A DNA stretch of 64,000 nt from Psococerastis gibbosa (taxonomy: Eukaryota > Arthropoda > Insecta > Psocodea > Psocidae): the NCBI GenBank assembly GCA_963971405.1, contig OZ020485.1:46373469-46437468 (forward strand), given 5' to 3'. The position numbers and the translations under genes are program-made. Positions 56,101 to 64,000 of this stretch are shown here, in pieces. The notes under the pieces were generated by a model. That model saw only the letters and a program-made list of their open reading frames with translations. It had not been told where the DNA came from and made no database searches. The stretch's first letter is position 1. Each line of letters opens with the position of its first letter.

Positions 56101-57241
56101 GGATACTGTTGACGATTGCTATTTCCTGTGAAAATCGACTTGTGAAGGGGTGCTTAGTAACAAAATCAATTATTTAAAAAAAAAAAAACACAGTGGCAAA
56201 ATATAATGAGGAACCGAGACGTGAGGAAGGGTAGAGGATCTCTCTTGCCCACTGCTCTATTCGGTATACTGTACTTGTCGGGCTTGTGGTCCAGCGGTTA
56301 TGACGATGATAGGCATAGATCGTTGGTTCGAAGTCCAGTTTTTTTTTCTAATCCTCAAATTTCGGTTATAACTTCAACCAAAGTTAATTTAATGTCAGTG
56401 TTATGTACCATATAATAGGGGTCTTCACAGTGTTCGTGTTATCGAGTTATACCTAGTTAAGTGTGTTATATCAAGCTAATTTAACACACCGATAACCCGA
56501 TGACCAGCTAACCAGTGTGCTATCCTAAACACTCTAGTTGGTTATGCGTGCTATTTAACTGCGATGGATAGCTCCGGTTTGAACGCCACCATCTTTGTTT
56601 TTGTCGATGGATTTGAAAAATTTTGTAGTATTTAAATTTATTTCAATAATCTATTATCACAAGTAATTACCGTAAATACTTAAAATTATAATAACCAAAA
56701 TAAACAAAAAATATAAACAAATGTGGCACTAGAATAGAGTTCTGCCACTTTCTTTAAACCCATCCCACGAACGTCTGACTACTACCATGTCGTTTACCCA
56801 GTTAATTGTTTTCGATATGACGATATAGCATGGTAAATCACTCCCGAGGTCAACTCACGTCTCACGATTGAGTGTTAACTTGGATAGCACATCTAACTCG
56901 ATAACACCAACACTGTGAAGACCCCTACTACTGCAATATATAGCAACATGCCGGCAGCCATGATTCTCACCTACCGGTGAAGATAAGTTAACCATTAGCG
57001 TTGGGTTGATCCGAAGCCCTGCGTAAACTTTTTCCTTTTATGTAGAGCACAGAAACTCGACCTATTCGACTATTCCAGCCCGAGATTCAGCAATAATACG
57101 TTTCAAAAACTTACCAATGGTGCAAATGATGCCCGAAAGTCGGACATAGCTGGCTTTGGAATCAATGTCCAGGGCGCACATATGCTCGAGATGGGTGCCG
57201 GCCTCGGCGGCACGCAGCTGCTGGCTTGGTACATCACTCAT
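47056..57241 (-). CDS. PyK: Pyruvate kinase, complete, 9 coding exons
   Basis: The last enzyme of glycolysis (phosphoenolpyruvate + ADP to pyruvate + ATP), cytosolic. Exons, 5' to 3' on the minus strand: 57241-57115 (coding part), 55608-55385, 53530-53344, 52535-52326, 51642-51331, 51044-50860, 49466-49313, 48331-48242, 47165-47056. All junctions are GT-AG with matching phases, giving 532 residues, normal for the family. Key sites: [12 protein letters not shown] substrate loop; [10 protein letters not shown] with catalytic Lys 261 and metal-binding Glu 263; VARGDLGIE with metal-binding Asp 287; [10 protein letters not shown] with Thr 319. The C domain ends [18 protein letters not shown] plus a 12-residue extension [15 protein letters not shown]. 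The ATG at 57241 is 12 bases inside the first exon and the frame stays open to the acceptor, so a longer N-terminus from an upstream exon is possible. Confidence 0.96.
47772..47906. mobile_element. GGCG hairpin MITE (arm type 'acgtcaatagtaaatgtgg')
   Basis: 135 bp, ends ggcgcttattccacatacg and its near-complement, TAA on both sides (47769-47771 and 47907-47909). Apex 'gtggtagcagacattaaaga'. Same arms as the copy at 62993. Confidence 0.88.
47991..48127. mobile_element. GGCG hairpin MITE (arm type 'gacctcgtctgtgtctgtc')
   Basis: 137 bp, ends ggcggggattccaccgacc and exact complement, TAA on both sides (47988-47990 and 48128-48130). Apex 'gacgtggtagcaacaacaaa'. The arms differ from those of its neighbour at 47772. 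Confidence 0.88.
48242..48331 (-). CDS. PyK: PyK exon 8
   Basis: A 90-bp exon encoding [20 protein letters not shown] and GQDRGFIKA. The donor gcag/gtgagt lies inside a longer open frame, whose continuation runs into a MITE and is intronic. Confidence 0.94.
48332..49312 (-). other. PyK intron 7
   Basis: 48423-48560 is the third copy of the 140-bp repeat of 12057. 48716-48740 is an ATT microsatellite. 49038-49233 is a GATCATGG MITE ending in an AAAT run. Confidence 0.7.
49038..49233. mobile_element. GATCATGGCGATTATAATACC MITE, full copy
   Basis: The left tip cagcagcctgatcatggcga and the right tip tgatcaggctgctg are complements. The inner 'aatcccctggtattaaaaat' is also mirrored. An (AAAT)n run has grown near the right end (49196-49220). 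Confidence 0.82.
49313..49466 (-). CDS. PyK: PyK exon 7 (C domain)
   Basis: Encodes [20 protein letters not shown], then [20 protein letters not shown] and [11 protein letters not shown]. The TTTGRSA loop binds the allosteric sugar phosphate in animal enzymes. Confidence 0.96.
49478..50322 (+). pseudogene. RTE-type LINE reverse transcriptase fragment, split by a SINE
   Basis: Part 1 (49478-49636) reads [20 protein letters not shown] and [14 protein letters not shown]. Part 2 (49951-50322) continues with a [24 protein letters not shown] text, then [17 protein letters not shown], and ends [18 protein letters not shown]. It lies antisense in PyK intron 6 and carries frameshifts. Confidence 0.82.
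49637..49950 (-). mobile_element. SINE inserted in a LINE, with 16-bp target duplication
   Basis: The flanking direct repeat atggtatggagggatg occurs at 49621-49636 and 49951-49966. The complement holds 'cttgtcgactcctggtcacc' and 'cggcgtaatcgtgtgact', shared with copies near 20500, 23968, 30254 and 61800. The B-box-like gtcgaatcc in the 61.8-kb copy suggests a tRNA-derived head. Confidence 0.8.
50400..50830 (+). pseudogene. LINE tail fragments in PyK intron 6
   Basis: Two short stretches read [13 protein letters not shown] and [15 protein letters not shown], the pattern of RTE-type LINE C-termini. The frame is broken; similar pieces lie at 51870-52270. Confidence 0.5.
50860..51044 (-). CDS. 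PyK: PyK exon 6
   Basis: Encodes [20 protein letters not shown], then [20 protein letters not shown] and [17 protein letters not shown]. The donor cag/gtcatt is weaker than the others, but the phase and family alignment require it. Confidence 0.94.
51331..51642 (-). CDS. PyK: PyK exon 5 (active site)
   Basis: Encodes [18 protein letters not shown], then [19 protein letters not shown] and [20 protein letters not shown]. Contains the catalytic Lys, both metal ligands and the Thr of the phosphate site; all are intact. Confidence 0.97.
51643..52325 (-). other. PyK intron 4 with LINE tail fragments
   Basis: 51870-52270 (plus) has broken frames with [12 protein letters not shown] endings, as at 50400-50830, so two related LINE tails flank PyK exon 5. 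No exon was seen. Confidence 0.5.
52326..52535 (-). CDS. PyK: PyK exon 4
   Basis: Encodes [40 protein letters not shown] and [19 protein letters not shown]. The [10 protein letters not shown] and [14 protein letters not shown] segments are diagnostic. Confidence 0.96.
52536..53343 (-). other. PyK intron 3
   Basis: 52740-52820 is a short piece of the 5875-type repeat ('ttttggggttcctaggaact'). The rest is unremarkable. Confidence 0.6.
53344..53530 (-). CDS. PyK: PyK exon 3 (B domain)
   Basis: Encodes [20 protein letters not shown], then [20 protein letters not shown] and [14 protein letters not shown], the mobile B-domain lid over the active site. Confidence 0.96.
53531..55384 (-). other. PyK intron 2
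   Basis: 53593-53996 looks like a degraded GGCCCGGTACACACG MITE (right end 'ataccgaccgggcc', then TTA). 54780-54900 has a short direct repeat ('acatgagcagtg' twice). No extra exon was seen. Confidence 0.55.
55385..55608 (-). CDS. PyK: PyK exon 2
   Basis: Encodes [20 protein letters not shown], then [20 protein letters not shown] and [16 protein letters not shown]. Holds the substrate-binding Arg and the NFSHG loop of the A domain. Confidence 0.96.
55609..57114 (-). other. PyK intron 1
   Basis: 55870-56140 is a copy of the 'agaaatgctcctct' repeat. 56270-56415 is a SINE with head 'gtggtccagcggttatgac' and B box ggttcgaagtcc. 56418-56926 is a TIR element. Confidence 0.65.
56418..56926. mobile_element. 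MITE with GGGGTCTTCACAGTGTT terminal inverted repeats
   Basis: Ends ggggtcttcacagtgttcgt and its near-complement, extended inward by 'tatcgagtta' and its inverse. TA flanks each end, so Tc1/mariner-type mobilisation is plausible. Interior non-coding. Confidence 0.8.
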
Positions 57242-57253
57242 CACGTTAGTGGG
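57115..57253 (-). CDS. PyK: PyK exon 1 (first visible coding exon)
   Basis: Acceptor ctgtttttcag at the upstream side, so at least one earlier exon exists. Likely start ATG at 57241 (GTGATGAGTG). Encodes [31 protein letters not shown] and GIICTIG, the N-terminal arm of pyruvate kinase. Confidence 0.9.
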
Positions 57254-58971
57254 CTGAAAAACAGAACCAGATAAGTACCACTTAATCACCGACATTAAAT
57301 GGAATTCGAAAAAATTGTATGATGCCCTGGATAAGCAGAGACCGTGGGTTCAAATCCCGCCATGTCCAGTTTTTTCTAAGTCCTCTAATTTCGGTTATAA
57401 CGACGAGGTTGCCTTTCACCGGTTCAACCTAAATTAGTTTAATGTCGGTATTATATACCATATAATAATGTAATACTGTATATTATATTATAACCACTTA
57501 AGAGGACATGCTACGTAGAAAATTATCACCCAAAATTTTGTTGTTTTTATTGACCTTTTTATTTTTTAATGAATTAACAAAGCAAGTTATTATAGATTAG
57601 CCTCATGTAAGTTGTAGATGACTACTTCATGCATAATATAATAGGAAATATTAAATTTTAGGTAACATAGTTCTTTCAAAAAAACCAGTGGGGACTAAAA
57701 TTTCGTGCAATCTGGGATTTTTGGAAAAACTACAAAGTCGAAAATTAAAAACACCCGATTATATTATGATGCAAGAAGTAGCTTTCTACAAATGAGCCAA
57801 ATTTTTAATAACTTGCAGAGTTAAAGAAATAAAAAAATAAAAATTATTCAATTTTAGTGTGTCAAATTTTGTCGTAGAATATCCTCTTAATCAAATTTAT
57901 ACTACTTATTGTAAAAGTAGGAGTTATAAAAAATAACTACAAAGTAGCGACCAATTTAGTTGGATAACACACTCAACTCCTGAAGTATGACTGTATGAGT
58001 AACGCAATTAATTGAATGGGAGATACTATAGTTGGCTTCTAAACAGGAGAGATGAGACACTAGCTCCTAGCAATGATATTTTCAGAGTTTTTGGTGCCCC
58101 TTGCGTCTTCATAGACACGTCCTCCTGTGCCCAAAGTATAGCTAGCAGTCACGAAGGGATTTGTTGTGCCAACGACCAAATTGAATCCACGAGAGCATGT
58201 TCCAAGCTACAGCCACCTTTGCTCGGAAAGGCAACCTGTTCAGTTTTGTTAGTTACTCTATTTAACACCTAAAACATACCTGAAGTTAGAAAGCATCGAA
58301 TCAAAGGTTCCACAGAAAAATGATTTTTTTTTTAGTAATTTTTCATGAAAATTTAATATTTTTTAATTTATTGCCCCAGAACTAAACTTTCAAGGGGCAA
58401 GCGACCTATTAATTTGTGTTGACATTAACAACTACTAGAATATAACGCGAATTAAAAAAAAGTTGGTGCCTTTTTGAGAAAATAATTTTTTTTGCCGGTT
58501 TTTTGGTATTTTGGAAACCCCCTGCAAAATTGAGTTAGCCCAAAATATAAAAAAAAAAAATTACGAGACATGATTTTTGTGAACTTACTTGCTAAATGTC
58601 ATCAAAATCCACCGAGTAGTTTGCCCACAAATCGACGGACAGACAGACAGACAGACAGAAAGACAGACAGACATTTAGTAAAAAAACACTTTTTGGTTCC
58701 TGGGACCTTAAAGCGTGTAAAACCACTGAAATCTCGAAATGTTCGATTTCGACCATCACAAAGCTTTCTAACTAACTTCTACTAACTTATGAGTGGGAAA
58801 GCAATAAAATACTAAAACACAACAAATAAAAAGAGCTTAACAAAAATGAACCTGAATAAGAATATGACGGAAGTTTGTGCAGTAGCCTGGAGTCAGCCGA
58901 CGAAGAAAATGGAGTACCATAACGAGAAGTTTATAGAACATCTACGTATTAGAGTGTGGAATCTGAACTTA
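57254..58971. other. 5' flank (or first intron) of PyK
   Basis: 57310-57480 is a second copy of the SINE at 56270 (B box gggttcaaatccc). 57498-57890 is a TIR element. 58290-58775 is a minus copy of the 5875 repeat with a (GACA)n run at 58633. No upstream PyK exon or promoter could be picked out. Confidence 0.55.
57498..57890. mobile_element. MITE with TTAAGAGGACATGCTACG-type inverted ends
   Basis: Left ttaagaggacatgctacgta and right acgtagaatatcctcttaa mirror each other, and the arms ('agcaagttattatagatt', 'tagatgactacttcatgca') are inverted too. The interior resembles that of 25292-25579, so the two are probably related. Confidence 0.75.
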
Positions 58972-59480
58972 GGCTCGGTATACAAGGACGAATCGAACGC
59001 CGGCGAAACGCTGAGAAATTCGTCATTGGAGCAAATGGGTTAATTTATTTATTTATCAAGATTCACGGGCCTTGTCCACTTTAAAAATTCTAACATGAAA
59101 TATTTTCATCTAATTAAATTTAAAATTAACAAGTAAAAACTAAATCAAAAAATTCAGCTAACTTAATTAACCTATAGTAATGCAATGTAAGACAAATGTG
59201 AGCAGGTTTGCAGCACGTCATTCCAACTCACTCAAAACATCACGAATACAGTGGAACAAGTAAATGTGCCTATTAACATGATCATTCACTTGTCACATTG
59301 GTCTTGTCAGAGGGTTAGTGCAAAACCAGTCTACTTCACGTTTCTGACGCGGGCGCCAGGTTTTCCGAAAATAGTGCACTAGCGTCAGATCAGCGTCAGA
59401 AATCGTTTGAAAAAGCCTCTGTGGGTCTGCACCAACTTATGCGTTTCGCCAGCGTTTCAATTGTCCTTGTGTACCGGGCC
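58972..59480. mobile_element. GGC(C/T)CGGTA(C/T)AC MITE with an internal insertion
   Basis: Ends ggctcggtatacaaggacga and its complement 'tccttgtgtaccgggcc'. TTA precedes and TAA follows. The middle (about 59040-59290) is unrelated AT-rich sequence starting 'ttaatttatttatttatca'. Confidence 0.65.
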
Positions 59481-59559
59481 TAACACTGGGTTAGTAACAA
59501 CGCTAATTTGTCATTATGGATACCTCGTGGGCAAATAAAACATTTACAAGGGCGATGAA

Positions 59560-59860
59560 GTATTTACAATCCGGCCTGATGAGGCGTGGTCGATTTGAAA
59601 GTGTACTTACAAACGTTTCGTCAATATCTGCGGTCAACATATTCCGTGGCACTGGGCAGACTTCTAATATTGTATCTCGTAGTACATGTATTACATACAG
59701 TACCGAGCATACTATGAGATTAGAGATTACTGCGCCTCCGAGATGCGATCGTCAAAGTCTGCAAGTTGCCCCTGAAGATGTCGATCGCAGAAGGTAACAA
59801 AACCTTTGCAAGTAAGCTTTCAGATCAGCCCGGATTTTACTGCTCCATCAGCTGACTCCG
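59560..59860. mobile_element. Degraded relative of the 35871 palindromic element
   Basis: Shares 'gtacttacaaacgtttcgtc' and the right end 'cccggattttactgctccatc'. The centre is unrelated. Confidence 0.6.
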
Positions 59861-60045
59861 GTCTTGAAATACTTTGTAATAATATTTACAAGGTCGTTTT
59901 CACTTTTCTAGGAACATTTAACATCCAGGCAAACTCGTACATAACCATAGAACAAAGTCTTCCAGCCTAGGAAACCGACTTATCAAAATTCCCCGTAAAG
60001 TAGACAACTTTCTTACATGTTTACTCATGGGGATACGATGCATTA

Positions 60046-60184
60046 GGCGCAAATTCCACCGACCTCGTTTTTGATAGTGAGCATGACATTGACGTGGTAG
60101 CAGACATTTTTGGACGTCTTTAACGTCTGCTACCACGTCAATGTCATGCTCACTATCAAAAACGAGGTCGGTGGACTATGCGCC
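60046..60184. mobile_element. GGCG hairpin MITE (arm type 'gagcatgacattgacgtgg')
   Basis: 139 bp, ends ggcgcaaattccaccgacc and near-complement, TTA on both sides (60043-60045 and 60185-60187). Apex 'gtggtagcagacatttttgg'. Arms are almost perfectly complementary. Confidence 0.88.
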
Positions 60185-62137
60185 TTAGTTGAAACACAGT
60201 GGGACGGAGGCCCACCATGATTTTCATTAGGAAAGGTCTTCGTCCAATGCTCCGTATGGTAATACTAAGCATAAATTATGCATGGGGATTCGCCGGGCCT
60301 ATTACAGCAACGCCGGGGGATCACCAATAGGAAAGTTCTTCACACAATGAATGCTCTGTATGGTAAGTGCATGAGCATGATTTTCTATAGGAAAGCTCTC
60401 CATTTGACACATTATACAACTGTATAGGTATTAGAAACATTGCAATTTTCCGTAGATCAGGGATTCTCAAGTGGTGGGCCATTGCATTGAGACATACATT
60501 CGAAGCTCTGAACGAATTACTTTACCAGTCTTTTTCAATTATAGACTAAGTTGCATAAAAAAACAATTTGAGCTAGCCGGGAACAGTGCAAAATCAGGGA
60601 GAGGGAGGGACAGGGAGAGTGGCGTATCCGTTGAACTGACGAGCTCTACGCGATATACCGAGAACCTACGATAGTACCCGAAATCAAGAGAGCCCGTATC
60701 AGGTGGCTAGGGCACGCGGAACGAATGCCAGACAACAGGGCTACAAGAGCAGCCTTACACAAGGTGCTCCAAGGAAGAAGACGAGTGGGATGACCACGAA
60801 TGCGATAGCTGGACGACGTCGAGGTGGATCTGGCGAAGGAGAGCGCAGTAGGCAGTAGCGTCAAGGAGTAAGTAAGTAAGGGAGCTGTGACTTCCCAAAT
60901 ATATTGTGGGGACGAGTGTTCGATGTATTGTACTAGTATATACGCAGTTCTGAGTTTTCACTGTTGGCCTCATTAGCGTCCATATTTATAAAGGCAATAG
61001 GGCTATACATACCTCAGCGACGTTGGTAGGCTTATTAAGAAAACAAGAATTCCAAGCCGCATAACAAAAATTATCAAGGTATTAGATAAGTCAATGCCTA
61101 ATTTAAATAAGCACATAGACAGACAGACAGTATCAATTTTTTTTTTAAATTCAGACTAATGTAGCCTATACTGTACATAATATATATAAGCTAAATATAT
61201 ACGACCAATAACCTCCCTCCAATCCCATATTTAGCTTCACACACACAGCACGTTCAATAATATTTGTGATACATTAAAGGCGGATTTCAGAATCGAAAAC
61301 TCAACAATACGCAATACTATTCCTCGATAGATAAATCCACATCGTAGACTAGCAATACCGGTATTGTCGGGAAATCAAAATCTTTGATGGGCCGCTATAC
61401 GTGATACTCACCGGAAGAGTTTTAGTACTACTCAATAAGCGGATGCATACGTAATGTGTGATAAAACCTCATCAGTCGGATGATTTCAATTAGGAAAGGT
61501 TATCGTCACAACTGCAAATTCGCACGCACTCCAACACTGCGTGCTCATCGCCACACTTCTCAAGAGTGATATAACTTAAGCAAATCGGACACCCTCGCCA
61601 CTTTTTTTTTTGAAAAAGTTTAATTTCCCAAGAAATGTTCGGTGTAGAGCTGTATAAAATATTGTCGGTATTAAAGAAACACTACATTTTAATATATACA
61701 TACTGTACGTATAATTGTGTAGGTATGGCCAGAAGAATACAGCCTGTTCAAAACTGCATCAAACTTAATAGTGAGCACAGTGTTGGCAGGGGAACATAGT
61801 GGGACATGATAACGCGCTGAGACTATCAGTCAGTCTGAGTGCATGTCGAATCCTGGTCACCTCCGAATAAATCGTGTGACTTTACTTTACTTCCGTTGAG
61901 TGTAAGAGAGGGCTTTATAGCCCTAACTCCGCTAGGTTGGCTTAGTAATAGAAACAATAAAAAGTCCTTATTTATTTATTTATTTAAATTTATTTAAAGC
62001 TGAAATGCTGAAAGCAGACTTTGGTAAACAAAAAAACTCTACATGTTAATACATGATATGGGGCCGTCACTGATGCAGAATAGCCGCCGAAGTATTCTTT
62101 TAATACCCAGATACTGAAAGTCATGAAAGGCATACTA
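60185..62137. other. Intergenic: LINE tail and SINE
   Basis: 60655-60860 (plus) reads TIVPEIKRARIRWLGHAERM and on to RAALHKVLQGRRRVG, a LINE C-terminus with stops. 61790-61990 is a plus-strand SINE copy ('catgtcgaatcctggtcacc') ending in an ATTT run. No gene was seen. Confidence 0.6.
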
Positions 62138-62189
62138 CAACCCATAGGCAGAATAGTTCGCACAGTCAAAGTGAATAATTGTCTATCAA

Positions 62190-63320
62190 CTAGTACTGCG
62201 ATACCCCTCCTATGTATTTTATAACAGCACCAATTCTTTTGGGCATTGAAGAAACAGGATTACTGCACATCGCTGGTGTAATACCACTCCACACATTTTG
62301 GAGAGCCTTCTTCAGTTCTTCCTTTGTCTTCGGGCTCTTTATGGCTACTTCATCCTTCATGATGAGCCAAAGGTTCTCAATTGGTGACAAATCTGGGCTA
62401 CTAGCTACCCATGTCAAAAGCGAAACATTTTTTTCAACAAACCACTGTTTAGCAGCATTTGTAGTGTGACAAGTGGCCCCGTCTTGCTGAAATACGAAAT
62501 TGCCATAGGGATGTAGGGCACTTATCGACGGTAAAAGATGGCTGTTTAGAACTCCTTTCGAACTCATGCATCCCCATATTATTAGGCTGGAACTGATTAT
62601 GTTGGAACTTGACCGTCTGTTTTATGCATTGTGGCTGATAAGCTTTAGATTTCATCCTGATGACTTTGGGTCCTTGATTGCCCACATGGAGAAAAACCGT
62701 GACTCATGACCAAATGACTGTTTCCCAGCGGCGTTAAGAAGTTTCTAGCCCATTGTAACTTTTTCGTGCTTGAAGCCTTGAAAGCGCAGGATTTTTCTTC
62801 GCTGAAAACAATTTGTAACCCATTCCCTCCATGACCCTTCGGCAAGTTCTTCTAGATACAGCTTTACTTATAGCCTCCCTCCACATATCAGTAATTTCCT
62901 TCAACGTAGCTCGCTTATTCAGAAGAATTATGGACTTCAGTTGCCTGCGTTCTCTCGGAGAAATAGTTGCATTTCAGCCTGTTTTTCGTTTAGGCGCTTA
63001 TTCCACCTACGTCAATAGTCAATAGTAAATGTGGTATTGACGTGGTAGCAGACATTAAAGACAGTCTAAAAATGTCTGCTACCACGTCAATACCACATTT
63101 ACTATTAGACTATTGACGTAGGTGGAATAAGCGCCTTAGGACGGCTACTAGCTTTTTCACGGAACAGGCTGATAATTGACAGCACTGTTGAAGGATACAA
63201 CAGATACGCTGGTTTGGTTAAGATATACTGTATGATTTTCTTTCTTGTGTCTTCAGAAATTGGTTTACCTTTTGTAAATTGCTATTTGGTTTACATTTTG
63301 TAAATGTTATGTTTACAATA
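62190..63320 (-). pseudogene. Tc1-like (DD34E) transposase pseudogene
   Basis: The DNA-cutting enzyme of a Tc1/mariner element. The N-terminal part reads KGKPISEDTRKKIIQYILTK (before the MITE). After it come RRQLKSIILLNKRATLKEIT and KAVSRRTCRRVMEGMGYKLF, the second helix-turn-helix. The C-terminal open frame (62190-62567) has FQQDGATCHTTNAAKQWF and SSPDLSPIENLW; the second D and the E are separated by 34 residues. Stops and frameshifts between the parts, plus the inserted MITE, make it non-functional. Confidence 0.88.
62993..63135. mobile_element. GGCG hairpin MITE inside the Tc1 element
   Basis: 143 bp, ends ggcgcttattccacctacg and exact complement, TTA on both sides (62990-62992 and 63136-63138). 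Apex 'gtggtagcagacattaaaga'. It must have inserted after the Tc1 copy. Confidence 0.9.
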
Positions 63321-63663
63321 TTTTTTACCACTTCTCACTTGTTAAACATAAAAACAAAAGTGTAAATTTTCTGATTTGCAGTAAATTTTTTCCTTTATTT
63401 AGCCAAAAGGGGATTTAGTAAAAGCGTGTGAACTAATGTCTCACAAACGGCTGAAACAAATTTTTTTTCCAGAACTGACCATATTTCTTATATTTGAAGT
63501 TTATGTAGCTACCTATATATATATACTTAATCATGTGCTTTATCGACTGACAGCAATAAAATTATTCTTTATAATAGCATAAATTAAGATTATTATTATT
63601 ACTGTTTTCAAAACCAGGAGTTGTAAATATTTGAGGTGTGCGAACTATTCTGCCTTTGGGTTG

Positions 63664-64000
63664 TACTACATGGCTCCTTGGCGGGTGGCGCTACGGCCCG
63701 TGAAGGGCTTTGACCTGCTCTGCCACAGTCTGCGCGGTCCTGCGTTCTCCATTTGAACTAGGAAAGGCACACCTTAGGTAAAATGGCGTTACATTCACAC
63801 AAGCAGTAAAAATAACAGATACACACATTCACACAAATAAAAACTGTATTTTACAATATTATTTAAGGTATTCCACTCGTCGTGAAAATATCGCTTGACT
63901 TGTCAGCCGCTGCTTCAATTGTATAGAAACCATCATATTTTATCAATATTTAGCATCCATATTTGATAATATTTAACTGAGATGTTCCAATTCAACTCAT
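63664..64000. other. Window end: LINE tail remnant
   Basis: 63675-63765 on the minus strand reads RRTAQTVAEQVKALHGP, an RTE-type LINE C-terminus. The rest is AT-rich and shows nothing. Confidence 0.5.

Larger units (their letters stand above)
62138..63663 (-). mobile_element. Tc1-like transposon, inactive, with a MITE inserted
   Basis: Terminal inverted repeats CAACCCATAGGCAGAATAGT (left) and its near-complement (right) are flanked by TA on both sides (62136-62137, 63664-63665). The minus strand encodes a broken Tc1 transposase. A GGCG hairpin at 62993-63135 splits it near the N-terminus. Confidence 0.9.

Noticed and set aside
56270..56345. tRNA gene
   Set aside because: tRNA-like head followed by a body repeated at 57310; it is a SINE.

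Overview
The window is animal nuclear DNA, almost certainly from an arthropod and probably an insect. The evidence is spliceosomal introns with GT-AG borders, a pyruvate kinase of insect type, a NimA/Draper-type phagocytic receptor and a Trithorax-related methyltransferase. These sit in a genome full of MITEs, SINEs and decayed LINEs. I could not identify the species. No prokaryotic features (operons, CRISPR arrays, ribosome binding sites) are present or expected.

Three protein-coding genes can be rebuilt exon by exon, with reading phase preserved across every junction. (1) 1394-16296, plus strand: the C-terminal 2013 residues of a KMT2C/KMT2D (Trithorax-related, Trr) histone H3K4 methyltransferase in 11 exons. 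It carries a Ser/Thr-Pro repeat region, LxxLL boxes, extended PHD, FYRN/FYRC, a WDR5-binding motif, SET and post-SET. The 5' part lies outside the window. (2) 32155-40930, plus strand: a complete 495-residue NimA-like receptor in 8 coding exons (signal peptide, EMI, NIM, two EGF-like units, Ser/Thr stalk, one membrane helix, tail with NPTY and YxxI motifs). (3) 57241-47056, minus strand: a complete 532-residue pyruvate kinase in 9 coding exons. NimA and pyruvate kinase are convergent, about 6.1 kb apart. The three genes share no evident pathway; they are neighbours only.

The space between and inside the genes is mostly mobile DNA. At 25.6-28.8 kb, on the minus strand, lies an unusual cluster. 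It holds a THAP-domain protein related to the N-terminal half of P-element/THAP9 transposases (one frameshift), an intact SGNH-hydrolase-like ORF behind a good splice acceptor, and a LINE tail split by a hAT-like element with an 8-bp target duplication. At 62138-63663 is a Tc1-like (DD34E) element, broken and carrying a MITE inside it.

The most striking signal is a family of near-perfect hairpin MITEs. They are bounded by GGCG...ATTCCAC and its complement, flanked by 3-bp TTA/TAA duplications, and share the apex GTGGTAGCAGACAT. The arm sequence between tip and apex is different in different copies, yet each copy remains palindromic. Other items are a 1.5-kb imperfect palindrome between NimA and pyruvate kinase, a four-copy tandem array in NimA intron 2, and a triplicated splice-donor segment after the NimA membrane exon.
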